A DNA stretch of 64,000 nucleotides from Saccharopolyspora spinosa NRRL 18395 (GCF_000194155.1 NZ_GL877880.1:7030-71029); one strand, 5' to 3'; shown: positions 23,004 through 32,874, counted from the stretch's first letter. The notes: generated by a model not told the origin, from the sequence alone. Translations and numbers: made by a program.

Positions 23004-25645
23004 GTGCCGCAAGACCCCCGGCATGGTGAATTCGGGCACCGGCGTTCCCGCCCAGACGAGGACGCCGCCGACAGCGGCACCACCGCATCGACCGGTCGGC
23101 GTCGGCGCGCGTTGGGCGACGACGGCACCGGCGGCACCCGCGTCATAGACCTGCTCTCCAAGCACGGCAAGGCCCCGAGCCGCGGCACCAGCCGCCGACG
23201 CGCCGCCGAACCGGAACCACCGCAGGCCCCGCAGCCCCCCCAGCCCCCGCAAGCCTCTCCAGCACCGCAGCCGCCGCAGGCGTCGCAAGCCTCTCCGGCC
23301 CCAGCCGCCGCAGGCGTCGAAACCCCGCCCCGCCGCGCCGCCGAACCGCCCAAGCACCCCGCCAGCCCGGCCACCCGCCCCGAGCCGCTGGCTTCGCCGC
23401 CGGGCTGGACCGCGCCGGAGGGCGCTCCGCGCCGCTCTCGCTCCGCACCACCGAATCACCCAAGCACCCCGCCGGCTACGCCGCCGGGCTGGGCGCCGCC
23501 TGTGGCGGGCCCTCCCTCCGCTCAAGCGCCGAACGGCGGGCCGCGGCAGGGCCGCCGCCCCGCTCGCCCCAACGGGCCTGCACTGCCCGCCGACACCCCC
23601 GCTGGCCGCGCTCGACCGAATCCCGGCGGTGCCGCCGCAGCCTTCGCCGGTGGCACCGCCGCGCGCAACGGCGCCCCCACCGAGCCGCCCGCGCGCAACG
23701 GCGCTCCGGCTGTGAACCGCCCGTACGCAACGGCGCTCCAGCGGAACCGCCCGTACGCAACGGCGCTCCGGCTGAGCCGCCGATGCGCAACGGCGCTCCC
23801 GCCCAGCCGCCCCGCAACGGCGTCCCGGGCGAGCTGCCCGTGCGCAACGGCGCTGAACCGCCCGCTGCCGAGCCGACCAGGATCACGCAGGCGCTGACCG
23901 GCGAGCCCGCCCCGGCGAAGCCGCCGCGACCGCCAGTGGCGCGCCCGGTGCCACCGGCCGTCGACCAGGACCTGGAAGCCACCACCCAGCACCCGGCCGT
24001 CCCCGCCGAGCCGCCGAAGGCCGAGCAGACGGCGATGGTCGCGCGGCCGAAGCAGGCCGAGCAGACGGCGATGGTGGCGCGGCCCAAGCGCAATCCCGCC
24101 GGCGACGAGAAGACCACCTTGGCCAAGCCGGTGGCTCCGCCGGTCGCGGACGCCGAAGAGACCGCCATCGTCGCGCCCGCGGTCTCCGCCGACGCCTACG
24201 ACGAGTTCGACGAGTTCGACGAGTTCGAGGACGGCGCCGAAGACGCCGAGGTCGACGTCGAGGAGCGCAAGAACGACATCAAGGAGATCGACGCCACCCT
24301 GGCGCGGTTCTCCGCCGTGCACGACGAGATTGCCGCCGAGGAGGCGGCCCGGCGCAAGAAGTACGCCTGGCTGCTGGGCAAGCGCCGGGAGCCGGAGCTC
24401 GGCACCGACATCCCGTTCGACTTCGTCGAGGGCCGGGACGGCCAGTCCCGGATGGAGTGGAAGAAGAAGCAGCGCAAGCGCCGCACGAACCTGATCGTGA
24501 TGGCCGTGGCGATGGCTGCGTCGCTGACCGTGTTCCTGACCCTCGGCATCGCCTGGGGCGCGACCACGATCTGGGGCCCGCCGTCCGTCCAGGCGCTGGA
24601 TCCGAACTCGGACTCCATCAAGGACATCGCCAAGCAGACCGGTGACCAGAACTTCCTGCTGGTCGGCTCGGACACCCGGGCCGGGGCCAGCGCGGACGAC
24701 GGCGTCGGCAGCGAGCAGGACGAGCCCGGGGCCCGCGCGGACACCACGATCATCGCGCACATCCCGGCCGACCGCAGCCGCGTGGTCCTGGTGTCGTTCC
24801 CGCGCGACCTCAAGGTCGACATGCCCGCCTGCGAGCGCTGGGACTCGACCACCGGCAAGTACACGGGCGAGCAGGTTCCGGCGCGCAAGGACGTGCGGCT
24901 GAACTCGGCCTACGCCGTCGGCGGCCCGCTGTGCACGACGAAGGTCGTCCAGCAGATCTCCGGGTTGCGCGTGAACAGCTTCCTGGGCATCGACTTCCAG
25001 GGCTTCAAGTCGATGGTGGACGCGGTGCAGGGCGTCGAGATCTGCACCGAGAAGCCGATCGTCGACGCCACCCTCGGCACCGTGCTGCCCCAGGCGGGTC
25101 GGCAGACCCTCACCGGCGAGCAGGCGCTGAACTACGTGCGCGCCCGGCACGTCAAGGGCGACCCCACCTCGGACTACGGCCGGATGCAGCGCCAGCAGCT
25201 GTTCCTCTCGGCGCTGCTGCGCAAGGCGATGTCCAGTCAGGTGCTGCTCGACCCGGGCAAGCTGGGCGACTTCGTCAACGCGGTCAGCGCGAACACCTTC
25301 GGCGAGAACATCGGCGTGGACCGGCTGATGGACCTGGGCCAGCAGATGCAGGGCCTGGACGCCAGCCGCGTCACCTTCATCACCGTGCCGACCACCGGCT
25401 ACGCCGACCAGAACGGCATGGAGATCCTGCGGGACGCCGACACCAAGGCGCTGTTCCAGGCGATCCTCGACGACGCCCCGATCATGTCGGGCAGCGGCGG
25501 ACCCGCAGCCCTCACCACGCCCAGCGGCGGGGGTGCCGCGGCGACGGTGAACGACGTTCGGCAGCAGCCTGCGGACCCGAACCAGCCGCCTGCCGTCCCG
25601 GACGGTCTGTCCACGGTGAACGCGGGAACCGACATCTGCGGCTGA
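23004..25645 (+). CDS. LytR-CpsA-Psr family protein with an internal frameshift
   Basis: GTG 23004, after GGAGGG, opens a long Pro/Ala/Arg-rich cytoplasmic region. At 23711-23714 the coding pattern changes frame inside tandem RNGAPAEPP-type repeats; the second frame then runs to 25645. It encodes an acidic stretch (DEFDEFDEFEDG), a basic patch, one TM helix (NLIVMAVAMAASLTVFLTLG) and an LCP domain with NFLLVGSDTRAG, SFPRDLKVDMP, LNSAYAVGG and GEQALNYVRARHV. LCP enzymes attach teichoic acid or arabinogalactan-type polymers to peptidoglycan. If the shift is real, a start at ATG 23783 would still give TM plus LCP domain. Confidence 0.85.
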
Positions 25646-25679
25646 CCGTGGGGCAGCCGAACAAGTTTCATAAGGGGCC

Positions 25680-25701
25680 GTTCACCCTTGATTCACCAAG
25701 G
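25680..25701 (+). promoter_or_regulatory. PHO box upstream of phoU
   Basis: GTTCACCCTTG followed by ATTCACCAAGG are two adjacent 11-bp direct repeats of the GTTCAC type bound by PhoP in actinobacteria. They lie 41-62 bp before the phoU start. A matching pair lies before pstS. Confidence 0.75.
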
Positions 25702-25741
25702 GTCATTCTGTCCGATTCCGGCTCGAAGTACCCTGGACGGC

Positions 25742-26389
25742 ATGCGTGAGGTCTACCAGGAACAGCTCGGCGAGCTCGCCGATGAACTCGCTTCGATGTC
25801 GACCATGGTCGGCACAGCTATGGAGCGCGCCACGAAGGCTCTCCTGGAGACCGACCTAGAGCTCGCAGAGCAGGTCATCGAGGACGACGTCCAGGTCGAC
25901 GAGGCGCGCGCCCGGGCCGAGGAGCACGCCTTCGGGCTGCTGGCCCTGCAGGCGCCGGTGGCCGGCGACCTGCGCACGGTGATCTCCACCATCCACGCCG
26001 CCGAGGACCTGGAGCGGATGGGCGACCTGGCGCTGCACGTGGCCAAGACCGCGCGCCGCCGCCACCCGAACGCGGTGCTGCCGCAGGACGTGCAGCCGTA
26101 CTTCGCCGAGATGGGCCGGGTCGCCGTCAAGCTGGCCGGGCGGGCTGGCATCGTGATCCGCACGCAGGACGTCGAGGCCGCGCGCGGGCTCGAAGAGGAC
26201 GACGACGAGATGGACGACCTGCACCGGCACCTGTTCACCGTGCTGATGAGCCCGGAGTGGTCGTACGGGGTGGCGGCCGCGGTGGACGTGACGCTGCTTG
26301 GCCGGTTCTACGAGCGGTTCGCCGACCACGCGGTCTCGGTGGCCCGCCGGGTCGTGTTCATCGTGACCGGAAAGATGCCGACCGGCTGA
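25742..26389 (+). CDS. phoU: Phosphate signalling regulator PhoU
   Basis: The 215-residue all-helical protein has the two PhoU repeats, with metal-binding motifs of the form ExxxD: EAR..EEHAFGLLALQAP..DLRTV, AEDLERMGDLALHVAK and RFYERFADHAVSVARRV. PhoU links PstSCAB phosphate uptake to the PhoR kinase and keeps the Pho regulon off in high phosphate. In this genome it stands alone on the plus strand, about 1.2 kb from convergent pstB, with its own PHO box. Confidence 0.93.
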   Translation: MREVYQEQLGELADELASMSTMVGTAMERATKALLETDLELAEQVIEDDVQVDEARARAEEHAFGLLALQAPVAGDLRTVISTIHAAEDLERMGDLALHVAKTARRRHPNAVLPQDVQPYFAEMGRVAVKLAGRAGIVIRTQDVEAARGLEEDDDEMDDLHRHLFTVLMSPEWSYGVAAAVDVTLLGRFYERFADHAVSVARRVVFIVTGKMPTG

Positions 26390-26425
26390 GCCGTTTTCGC
26401 AGGTGACGGGCGGTTCGACCGGCGA

Positions 26426-26437
26426 AGTATTAATACT
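26426..26437. promoter_or_regulatory. Palindrome upstream of the XRE gene
   Basis: AGTATTAATACT is a perfect 12-bp palindrome, followed by a half-like CAGTACTCG at 26443-26451, about 85 bp before the XRE start. The AT-rich sequence stands out from its surroundings and may be the operator and promoter. Confidence 0.4.
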
Positions 26438-26522
26438 CGGTCTCAGTACTCGATGTTGCGATCATCGTGTGCGATCCTCGTTCGGGTGAGAAGGTTCCGA
26501 ACCGCGTCCGGCGGGGTGTGCG

Positions 26523-27380
26523 GTGCGTAAGAGTCCTACCGTGCATCGACGGCGACTGGGCAGCGAGTTGCGGCGGCTGCGCGAATCCGCGGGCCGCACG
26601 CATCGCGAAGTCGCCGCCCACCTGGACTGCTCCCAAGGCAAGATCAGCCAGATCGAACTCGGCCGGGTGCCGGTGCGCACCTCCGACGTGCGATTGATGG
26701 CCGAGTTCTACGGCGCCACCAGCGACCAGCTCTCGGCACTGGTGGACCTCGCGCAGGATTCCAAGCAGCGCGGCTGGTGGCAGCAGTACCCGAGCACCGC
26801 CCAGCGGCCCGGCCTGCAGACCTACCTCGGCCTGGAGACCTCGGCGAAGGCGGTGAGCTGCTACGGCGCGGATCCGCTGCCGGAGCTGCTGCAGACCGCC
26901 GAGTACAGCCGGGCGCTGTTGACCGCGGGCGCGCAGGTCTACGACCCGGACGAGCTGCAGGAGCGGCTGGCGGTGATCTCAACGCGTCAGCAGCGGCTGC
27001 TAGGGGAGAACCCGCTGGAGCTGTGGGCGGTGCTCGACGAGTCCGCACTTCGGCGCGCGGTCGGCGGCCCGGGGGTGATGCGCCAGCAGCTGGAGCACCT
27101 GGTGCTGCTGGGCTACCGGCGCAACGTGACCATCCAGGTGCTGCCGTTCCGCAGCGGCGGGCACCCGCTGATGGGCGACCGGATCGCGGTGTTCTCGTTC
27201 CCGGACGACGCCGACCCGCAGGTCGTGCACCTGGGCGACTCGGTGAACTCCCGGTTCCTGGACAAGGCCGAGGACACGGCGGACTACCTCAAGTCCTTCG
27301 AACAGGTCTGCACCCAGGCCCTAAACCCTAAGGACTCCAGCGCCTTCATCTCGGCCATCGCCGACGAATCCCTGGCGTAA
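26523..27380 (+). CDS. XRE-family regulator with DUF5753 domain
   Basis: The 285-residue protein has an N-terminal helix-turn-helix (THREVAAHLDCSQGKISQIE) and a DUF5753 domain with the typical RGWWQQYP, ALRRAVGG and YRRNVTIQVLPF segments. Start GTG 26523 follows GGCGGGG. Unlike the XRE genes at 6002 and 53512 it has no DUF397 partner beside it; an inverted-repeat cluster follows instead. Its target is unknown. Confidence 0.87.
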   Translation: MRKSPTVHRRRLGSELRRLRESAGRTHREVAAHLDCSQGKISQIELGRVPVRTSDVRLMAEFYGATSDQLSALVDLAQDSKQRGWWQQYPSTAQRPGLQTYLGLETSAKAVSCYGADPLPELLQTAEYSRALLTAGAQVYDPDELQERLAVISTRQQRLLGENPLELWAVLDESALRRAVGGPGVMRQQLEHLVLLGYRRNVTIQVLPFRSGGHPLMGDRIAVFSFPDDADPQVVHLGDSVNSRFLDKAEDTADYLKSFEQVCTQALNPKDSSAFISAIADESLA

Positions 27381-27387
27381 CACCGCA

Positions 27388-27485
27388 ATTTCAATTTGAA
27401 ACTGCACACCCACCAACGCCCAGAACGCCGTGCGCTGAGTCGGACCCAGTTTCAATGGAAATCAGAGGTCCGATTTCCATTGAAA
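27388..27485. repeat. Cluster of TTTCAATNGAAA palindromes
   Basis: An imperfect palindrome, CAATTTCAATTTGAAACTG, lies near 27384-27404. A larger inverted repeat follows at 27450-27485, where TTTCAATGGAAATC pairs with GATTTCCATTGAAA around 8 bases. Related single copies occur at 43267 and 46886. The AT-rich cores are unusual in this genome. Confidence 0.65.
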
Positions 27486-27571
27486 TTGAAGTTCGAGAAG
27501 ACCGCTGAGGTTTCGCCACCCGCACCGCCACGCAACACGAGCCTGGAAACCGCCTCCAACTTCCGAAACGA

Positions 27572-27608
27572 TGAAGGGTACCTCTTGCCGACCAAGAGGT
27601 ACCCTTCA
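27572..27608. terminator. Hairpin between XRE gene and pstB
   Basis: A perfect 16-bp stem, TGAAGGGTACCTCTTG with its complement, and a 5-base loop lie 13 bp past the pstB stop. It can terminate the pst operon on the minus strand. Its GAAGGG(T/C)(A/G)CC start recurs in hairpins at 40947 and 17888. Confidence 0.75.
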
Positions 27609-27620
27609 CGCTTCGAACGA

Positions 27621-28397
27621 TCAGCCGAAGCGGCCGGAGATGTAATCCTCCGTCGCCTTCTGGGTCGGGTTGGAGAAGATCTTGCCCGTCTCGTCGATCT
27701 CCACCAGCTGGCCCGGCTCGCCGACCGCGCGCAGGTTGAAGAACGCCGTCTGGTCACTCACCCGCGCCGCCTGCTGCATGTTGTGGGTGACGATGACGAT
27801 CGTGTAGTCCTGCTTCAGCTGCGAGATCAGGTCCTCGATCGCCAGCGTCGAGATCGGGTCCAGCGCCGAGCACGGCTCGTCCATCAGCAGCACGTCCGGG
27901 CGCACCGCGATAGCCCGGGCGATGCACAGGCGCTGCTGCTGACCACCGGAGAGCCCGCCGCCTGGTTTGCCGAGCCGGTCCTTGACCTCGTCCCACAGGT
28001 TCGCGCCGCGCAGCGCCCGCTCGGCGATGTCGTCGAGGCTCTTCTTGTTCTTCTCACCCGCCAGCTTCAGCCCGGCCACCACGTTGTCCCGGATGGACAT
28101 CGTCGGGAACGGGTTGGCCCGCTGGAAGACCATGCCGATGGTCTTGCGGACCTGCACCGGGTCCACGTCGCTGGCGTAGATGTCCTCGCCGTCGAGCAGC
28201 ACCTTGCCCTCGACCCGCGAGCCCGGGATGACCTCGTGCATGCGGTTCAGCGAGCGCAGCACGGTCGACTTGCCGCAACCGGACGGGCCGATGAACGCGG
28301 TGACGCTTCGGGCTGGGACCTGCAGGGTCACGTCCTGCACGGCGTGGAACTTGCCGTAGAACAGGTTCAGGTCCTTGATGTCGAGACGCTTGGCCAT
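27621..28397 (-). CDS. pstB: Phosphate ABC transporter ATPase
   Basis: The 258-residue ATPase MAKRLDIKDLNLFYGKFHAV has Walker A GPSGCGKST, signature LSGGQQQRLC, Walker B LLMDEPCSALDP and the H-loop VTHNMQQA, diagnostic of PstB. It powers high-affinity phosphate import with PstS, PstC and PstA. Start 28397 matches the family start; a longer frame to 28502 overlaps pstA and is not used. It is the last gene of the operon. Confidence 0.95.
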   Translation of the reverse strand: MAKRLDIKDLNLFYGKFHAVQDVTLQVPARSVTAFIGPSGCGKSTVLRSLNRMHEVIPGSRVEGKVLLDGEDIYASDVDPVQVRKTIGMVFQRANPFPTMSIRDNVVAGLKLAGEKNKKSLDDIAERALRGANLWDEVKDRLGKPGGGLSGGQQQRLCIARAIAVRPDVLLMDEPCSALDPISTLAIEDLISQLKQDYTIVIVTHNMQQAARVSDQTAFFNLRAVGEPGQLVEIDETGKIFSNPTQKATEDYISGRFG

Positions 28398-28408
28398 TAG
28401 TTCGGTCC

Positions 28409-29323
28409 CTACTTGGTCTTGATCGCGAACAGCTTGGACAGCAGCGACGCGACAAGGTTGATCAGCATGATGACGAGCACGAGGGTCAGCGCGGCGCCCC
28501 ACATCCGGTAGTCACCGGCCACGGTTCCGGTGCTGCGCTCCATGTAGATCGTCAGCGGCAGCGACGCCATCTCGCCGCCGAAGAGGTTGAAGCTGATGGA
28601 ACTGGAGTAACCCACCAGGATCAGCAGCGGCGCGGTCTCGCCCAGCACGCGGGCGAGACCGAGCATCACGCCGGTGAGGATGCCGGACAGCGCGGTCGGC
28701 AGCACGATGCGCACGATGGTCTTCCACTTGGGCACCCCGAGCGCGTAGGACGCCTCGCGCAGCTCGTCCGGCACGATCAGCAGCATCGTCTCGGTGACCC
28801 GCACGACCACCGGCAGCATCAGCAGCATCAGCGCCAACGCCACCGCGAAGCCGCTGCGGCTGAAGCCGAAGGTGGTGATCCACAGCGCGTAGATGAACAG
28901 ACCAGCCACGATCGACGGCAACCCGCTGAGGATGTCGACCATGAAGGTGGCGATCCGGGCGAACCGGGACTCCCGGCCGTACTCGATCAGGTAGACGCCG
29001 ACCATGATGCCCAGCGGCACCGCGATGACCGCGCACACCAGTCCCTGCAGCAGGGTGCCCATCAGTGCGTGGTAGATGCCGCCGCCGAAGTCGTTGGGCA
29101 GCAGGCCGTTGAAGGAGTGCGTCCACCAGCCGACGTCGAGCAGCGGCTTGAGTCCGCGCTCCAGCAGCGTCCACAGCACCCACAGCAGCGGGACCACCGC
29201 GATCACGAACGCCGCGGCGAACAGCGTGGTGGCCAGGTTGTTCTTGAACTTCCGCCCGAAGCTGATCCGCTGGAACGCCGGTGGGGTGGCGAGCTGCTCC
29301 ACGTCAGCGGTGTCGGTCCTCAT
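28409..29323 (-). CDS. pstA: Phosphate ABC transporter permease PstA
   Basis: The 304-residue inner-membrane permease has about six helices. The GLPSIVAGLFIYALW segment and the EAA-type loop REASYALGVPKWKTIVRIVL, which contacts PstB, are clear. Its start overlaps the pstC stop by 4 bp. It belongs to the PhoP-controlled pstSCAB operon. Confidence 0.94.
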   Translation of the reverse strand: MRTDTADVEQLATPPAFQRISFGRKFKNNLATTLFAAAFVIAVVPLLWVLWTLLERGLKPLLDVGWWTHSFNGLLPNDFGGGIYHALMGTLLQGLVCAVIAVPLGIMVGVYLIEYGRESRFARIATFMVDILSGLPSIVAGLFIYALWITTFGFSRSGFAVALALMLLMLPVVVRVTETMLLIVPDELREASYALGVPKWKTIVRIVLPTALSGILTGVMLGLARVLGETAPLLILVGYSSSISFNLFGGEMASLPLTIYMERSTGTVAGDYRMWGAALTLVLVIMLINLVASLLSKLFAIKTK

Positions 29324-30379
29324 GCTTTCCCCTTACCGCTGGTGCTCTCGATCCAGCGGGCGATCGCGTTCACCGCGAAGGTGATGACGAACAGCACCAG
29401 CCCGGCCGAGATGTAGGCGCCGACCTGCAGGTTGTTGTTGAACTCCCCGGAACCGAGCGCGATCTTGGAGGCGAAGGTGGCACCGGCGTCGAAGACGCTG
29501 TAGTTCGGCGGGGCGGTGCTCATGCTCAGGATGATCGTCAGCGCGACGGTTTCGCCGAGCGCGCGCCCCAGACCGAGCATGGAACCGCCGATGAAGCCGT
29601 TGCGGCCGAACGGGAACACAGTCGTGCGCACCACTTCCCACTGCGTGGCGCCGAGCGCCAGGGCGCCCTCGATCTGCGTGGTGGGGGTGCGCGAGAAGAC
29701 TTCGCGGCTCACCCCGGTGATGGTCGGCAGGATCATCACGGCCAGCACGATGCCGGCGGTTAAGACGTTGGCGCCGGAGTCGGTTGGCGCGTTGCCGTTG
29801 GCGAAGATCGGGATCCAGCCGAGGTTCTCGTTCAGCCACACCGCGACCGGCTTGAGCACCGGCCCCAGCACCAGGTAGCCCCACAGGCCGTAGATCACCG
29901 ACGGCACGGCGGCCAGCAGGTCGACGATGTAGGCGAACGGGCGGGCCAGGGTGCGCGGCGCGTACTGGGTGAGGAACAGCGCAATGCCGCAGGCCACCGG
30001 CATCGCGATGGCCAGTGCGACGATCGAGCTGGCCACCGTGATCCAGGCCAGGTCGATGATGCCGAAGCTCAGGTGGCTCGGGTTCGCGGTGTTCCACTCC
30101 CGGCTGAACAGGAAGTTCACCTGGTTGACCTGCAGCGCCGGGACGGCACGGATCAGTCAGCAGGAACACGCCGATGGCGGCGATGAGTGCGACCACGAAG
30201 GCGCCGGAGGCGGTCGCGACCGAGGAGAAGACCCGGTCGCCGATGCGGACCTTCTTGCCTGCGAAGGTGTCGGGAGCGGAAATGGGAGCCTCCGGTCCGG
30301 AACTGGGCGCCGAAGCGCCCCGCGGGGCACCGGGTTCGGTGTCCGCGGGGCGCAGATCGGCTCTCGTCGAGTCGGTCAC
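29320..30379 (-). pseudogene. pstC: Phosphate permease pstC disrupted by a 4-bp duplication
   Basis: The N-terminal 74 residues (GTG 30379 to AAIGVFLL) and the remaining 270 or so residues (IRAVPALQVNQVNFLFSREW onward, with GLWGYLVLGPV and EGALALGATQWEVVRTTVFP) lie in different frames. At 30153-30160 the plus strand reads TCAGTCAG; removing one TCAG restores a continuous PstC of the usual length. As read, the transporter would lack its first helix or be truncated. A real mutation would impair high-affinity phosphate uptake; a sequencing error is the alternative. Flanking genes and overlaps are normal. Confidence 0.85.
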
Positions 30380-30449
30380 TGCTATTTGCAGCCTCTCACT
30401 TCGTCCGTTCGACTCTTGGCTCGCCTTGGGTAGGTGCGACCCGGCTTAC

Positions 30450-31565
30450 TCACGAGATGGCGTTGACGGCAGTCAGGACCTTGCCCTTGAAGGATTCCGG
30501 CAGCGGGACGTAACCGGCCTTCTCCAGCTCCTGCGGGTTGGCGTTGGCGGCGACGGTCAGAAACGCCTTGACGGCCTTCGCGGTCTCCGCGTCGTAGCCC
30601 TTGGAGCAGACGATCTCGTAGGTGTTCAGGACGATCGGGTAGACGCCCGCGGCCTTGTTGCCGTAGATCGAGTCGAGGTTGACGCGCAGGTCGTTGCCCT
30701 CGCCCTTGATCTCGGCGTCCTCAATGGCCTTGCCGACGTTGGCGGTGGTCAGCTCGACCGGGCCGGCGCCGCTGTCGATCTTGGCGATGCCCAGGCCGAG
30801 GTTCTTCGGGAAGGACCACTCGACGTAGGTGACGCTGCCCTCGGTGGCCTTCACCGACTGCGCGACCTGGTCGCTGCCGTCGCGGCCCTGGCCGATGCCC
30901 GGCCCGCCCTGGAACTGCTTGCCCTTGCCGGTCCAGGCGCCGCCGGTGGCGGTGGCCAGGTACTTCTGGAAGTTCTCGGTGGTGCCCGACTCGTCGGAGC
31001 GGAAGAACGGCACGATGTCCTTGGCGGGCAGCTGCGCGTTCGGGTTCAGCGCCTTGATAGCCGGGTCGTCCCACTTCTTGATCTTGCCCTGGTAGATCTT
31101 GCCGATCACGTCGGCGTTGAGGGTCAGGTCGGTGACGCCGGGCAGGTTGTAGGAAATCGCGACCGGGCCGAAGACCATCGGCAGGTTCCAGGCCGGGTTG
31201 CCCTGGCAGCGCTCGGCGGCCTTGGCGACCTCGCCCTTCTCCTCGCTCAGCGGCGAGTCAGAACCGCCGAAGTCGATCTGGCCAGCGGTGAAAGCGGCAA
31301 CGCCCTTGCCAGAGCCGGACTTCGTGTAGTTGAGCTGCTGGCCCTGGCACTTCTGGCCGTAGTCCCGGGCGAAGACGTCCATCGCGTTCTTCTGCGCCGA
31401 GGAGCCTTCCGCAGAAACCGGCTTGGTGCCGCATTCGACCTGGACACCGCCGAGGGCGGGGTTGCCGCCGCCCTGCGGTGCGTTCTGGTCGGAGCCGCAG
31501 CCGGCGAGCACGAGCGAGCCCGCGGCGAGAACGGCGAATGCAGCGCTGTGCCGCTTGATCTTCAC
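30450..31565 (-). CDS. pstS: Phosphate-binding lipoprotein PstS
   Basis: The 371-residue lipoprotein has signal peptide KIKRHSAAFAVLAAGSLVLAGC with a lipobox Cys. The phosphate-binding loops are visible: AEGSSAQKNAM, GKGVAAFTAGQIDFGGSDSP and RSDESGTTENFQKYL. It captures phosphate outside the membrane and delivers it to PstC-PstA. GTG 31565, preceded by GGAGG, is chosen over an upstream ATG at 31721. A PHO box at 31676-31697 lies about 110 bp upstream. Confidence 0.95.
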   Translation of the reverse strand: MKIKRHSAAFAVLAAGSLVLAGCGSDQNAPQGGGNPALGGVQVECGTKPVSAEGSSAQKNAMDVFARDYGQKCQGQQLNYTKSGSGKGVAAFTAGQIDFGGSDSPLSEEKGEVAKAAERCQGNPAWNLPMVFGPVAISYNLPGVTDLTLNADVIGKIYQGKIKKWDDPAIKALNPNAQLPAKDIVPFFRSDESGTTENFQKYLATATGGAWTGKGKQFQGGPGIGQGRDGSDQVAQSVKATEGSVTYVEWSFPKNLGLGIAKIDSGAGPVELTTANVGKAIEDAEIKGEGNDLRVNLDSIYGNKAAGVYPIVLNTYEIVCSKGYDAETAKAVKAFLTVAANANPQELEKAGYVPLPESFKGKVLTAVNAIS

Positions 31566-31675
31566 TTCGTTCCTCCAGTTGGAAACCCTGCGGTTGCGCG
31601 GCCGAGCCTCGCGCAGGCTCGTGCTTTGGCCGCTCGACACGGACGCTAAGGAGTCGGAGTGGACGATCGCCGCCA

Positions 31676-31697
31676 TCGAAGTGAACGAGAGGTGAAC
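31676..31697 (-). promoter_or_regulatory. PHO box upstream of pstS
   Basis: Read on the minus strand, GTTCACCTCTC and GTTCACTTCGA are two adjacent 11-bp direct repeats, the canonical actinobacterial PhoP site. They precede the pstSCAB operon. Confidence 0.85.
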
Positions 31698-31785
31698 AAG
31701 GCACGCTAAGTAAGCAGGCACACATTCCGGCAGGGGAAAAGTGACCCGATTCCTAGGTGATCCAATAACTTACGGCTGCATTCAG

Positions 31786-32745
31786 TCAGCGCCCAAATTG
31801 CACATCCGTGTCCCATTTCTCGAATCCCAACCGCTGGTAGACCCTGATGGCGGGCGCGTTGTCACCCTCGACATAGAGCATCACCTGGCGGCAACCAGTA
31901 TCGCGGAGATGGCGCAATCCGGCCACCGTGAGTGACCGGCCCAATCCGCCGCCCTGCGCGTCCGGGTCGACACCGACGACGTAGACCTCGCCCACGCCGC
32001 CCGGGTGGACCTTGGTCCAGTGGAAGCCCAGCAGTTCGTCGGCGCGGGTCACGGCGAGAAAGAACCCGGCGGGGTCGAACCACTCCTCACGTTCCTTGGC
32101 ACGCAACTCCTGCTCGGTCATGCCGCCCTGCTCCGGGTGCCAGGAGAAGGCCCGGTGGTTGACCTCGACCACGGCGGCCTCGTCGCGGCTCGGCCGGAAG
32201 GCGCGGATCCGCACGCCCTCGGCGGTCGCCACCTCGGGCAGCTCCGGCTCGGCGAGCGCCCGCCCCATCCGCCACAGCTCGCGGGGGCGGCTGAAGCCGT
32301 AGCGCTCGGCCAGCCGCACCGCGCCCACGTGCTCGCCGTGCGACCAGATCCGCAGGCGGCCCAGGTCGGACGCGGGTTCCGGGGAGAGCTCGGCGCGGTC
32401 CAGCAGCGCCTCGACCAAGCGGGCGCCGGCGCCCTTGCGGCGGTGGTCGGGGTGCACCGCCAGCTCGGCGACGAGCTGCCCGGCGTCCTTCTCATGCTCG
32501 GTGTCGAGGTGCGCGTACCCGATGAGGACGCTGCCGGCGTCGCGCACCACGAAGTGCTCGGAGCGCACGTCGGCCTGCACCGGCTCGATCTGGTGGATGA
32601 CGTCCCGATGCGCCTTCAGCCGCAAGATCACGTGCTCACCGACCGGGGCCACCCCATCGGCCTGCTCGGTCTTTTCGAGCAGGGCCATGACCTCGGCCGC
32701 TTCACTGCTGTCCAGTCCATTTCGCCAAGTCAGCTGCACGTCCAC
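31786..32745 (-). CDS. mshD: Mycothiol synthase
   Basis: The 319-residue protein has two GNAT domains. It acetylates Cys-GlcN-Ins with acetyl-CoA, the last step of mycothiol synthesis. The N-terminal domain shows LVAELAVHPDHRRKGAGARL; the C-terminal domain has GEVYVVGVDPDAQGGGLGRS and MLYVEGDNAPAIRVYQRLGF. The start is either GTG 32745 or GTG 32757, the latter preceded by AAGG. It diverges from the APC transporter gene. Mycothiol is made by actinobacteria, which supports the taxonomic reading. Confidence 0.92.
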   Translation of the reverse strand: MDVQLTWRNGLDSSEAAEVMALLEKTEQADGVAPVGEHVILRLKAHRDVIHQIEPVQADVRSEHFVVRDAGSVLIGYAHLDTEHEKDAGQLVAELAVHPDHRRKGAGARLVEALLDRAELSPEPASDLGRLRIWSHGEHVGAVRLAERYGFSRPRELWRMGRALAEPELPEVATAEGVRIRAFRPSRDEAAVVEVNHRAFSWHPEQGGMTEQELRAKEREEWFDPAGFFLAVTRADELLGFHWTKVHPGGVGEVYVVGVDPDAQGGGLGRSLTVAGLRHLRDTGCRQVMLYVEGDNAPAIRVYQRLGFEKWDTDVQFGR

Positions 32746-32874
32746 GACGTTACCCACGAACCTTGCGGTTGACGCGATCGGAACGCTAAGACTTGTCCTC
32801 GAACTCCGTCCTTGGAACCGGCAGTACCGGTTGCACACGTGGGCTTCGACAGCGGACACCTCCAGGAGCAACGT

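Noticed and set aside
23200..23860. Repeats in the LCP gene as CRISPR or mobile element
   Set aside because: They encode a Pro/Ala-rich and RNGAP-type linker; unit spacing and content fit protein repeats.
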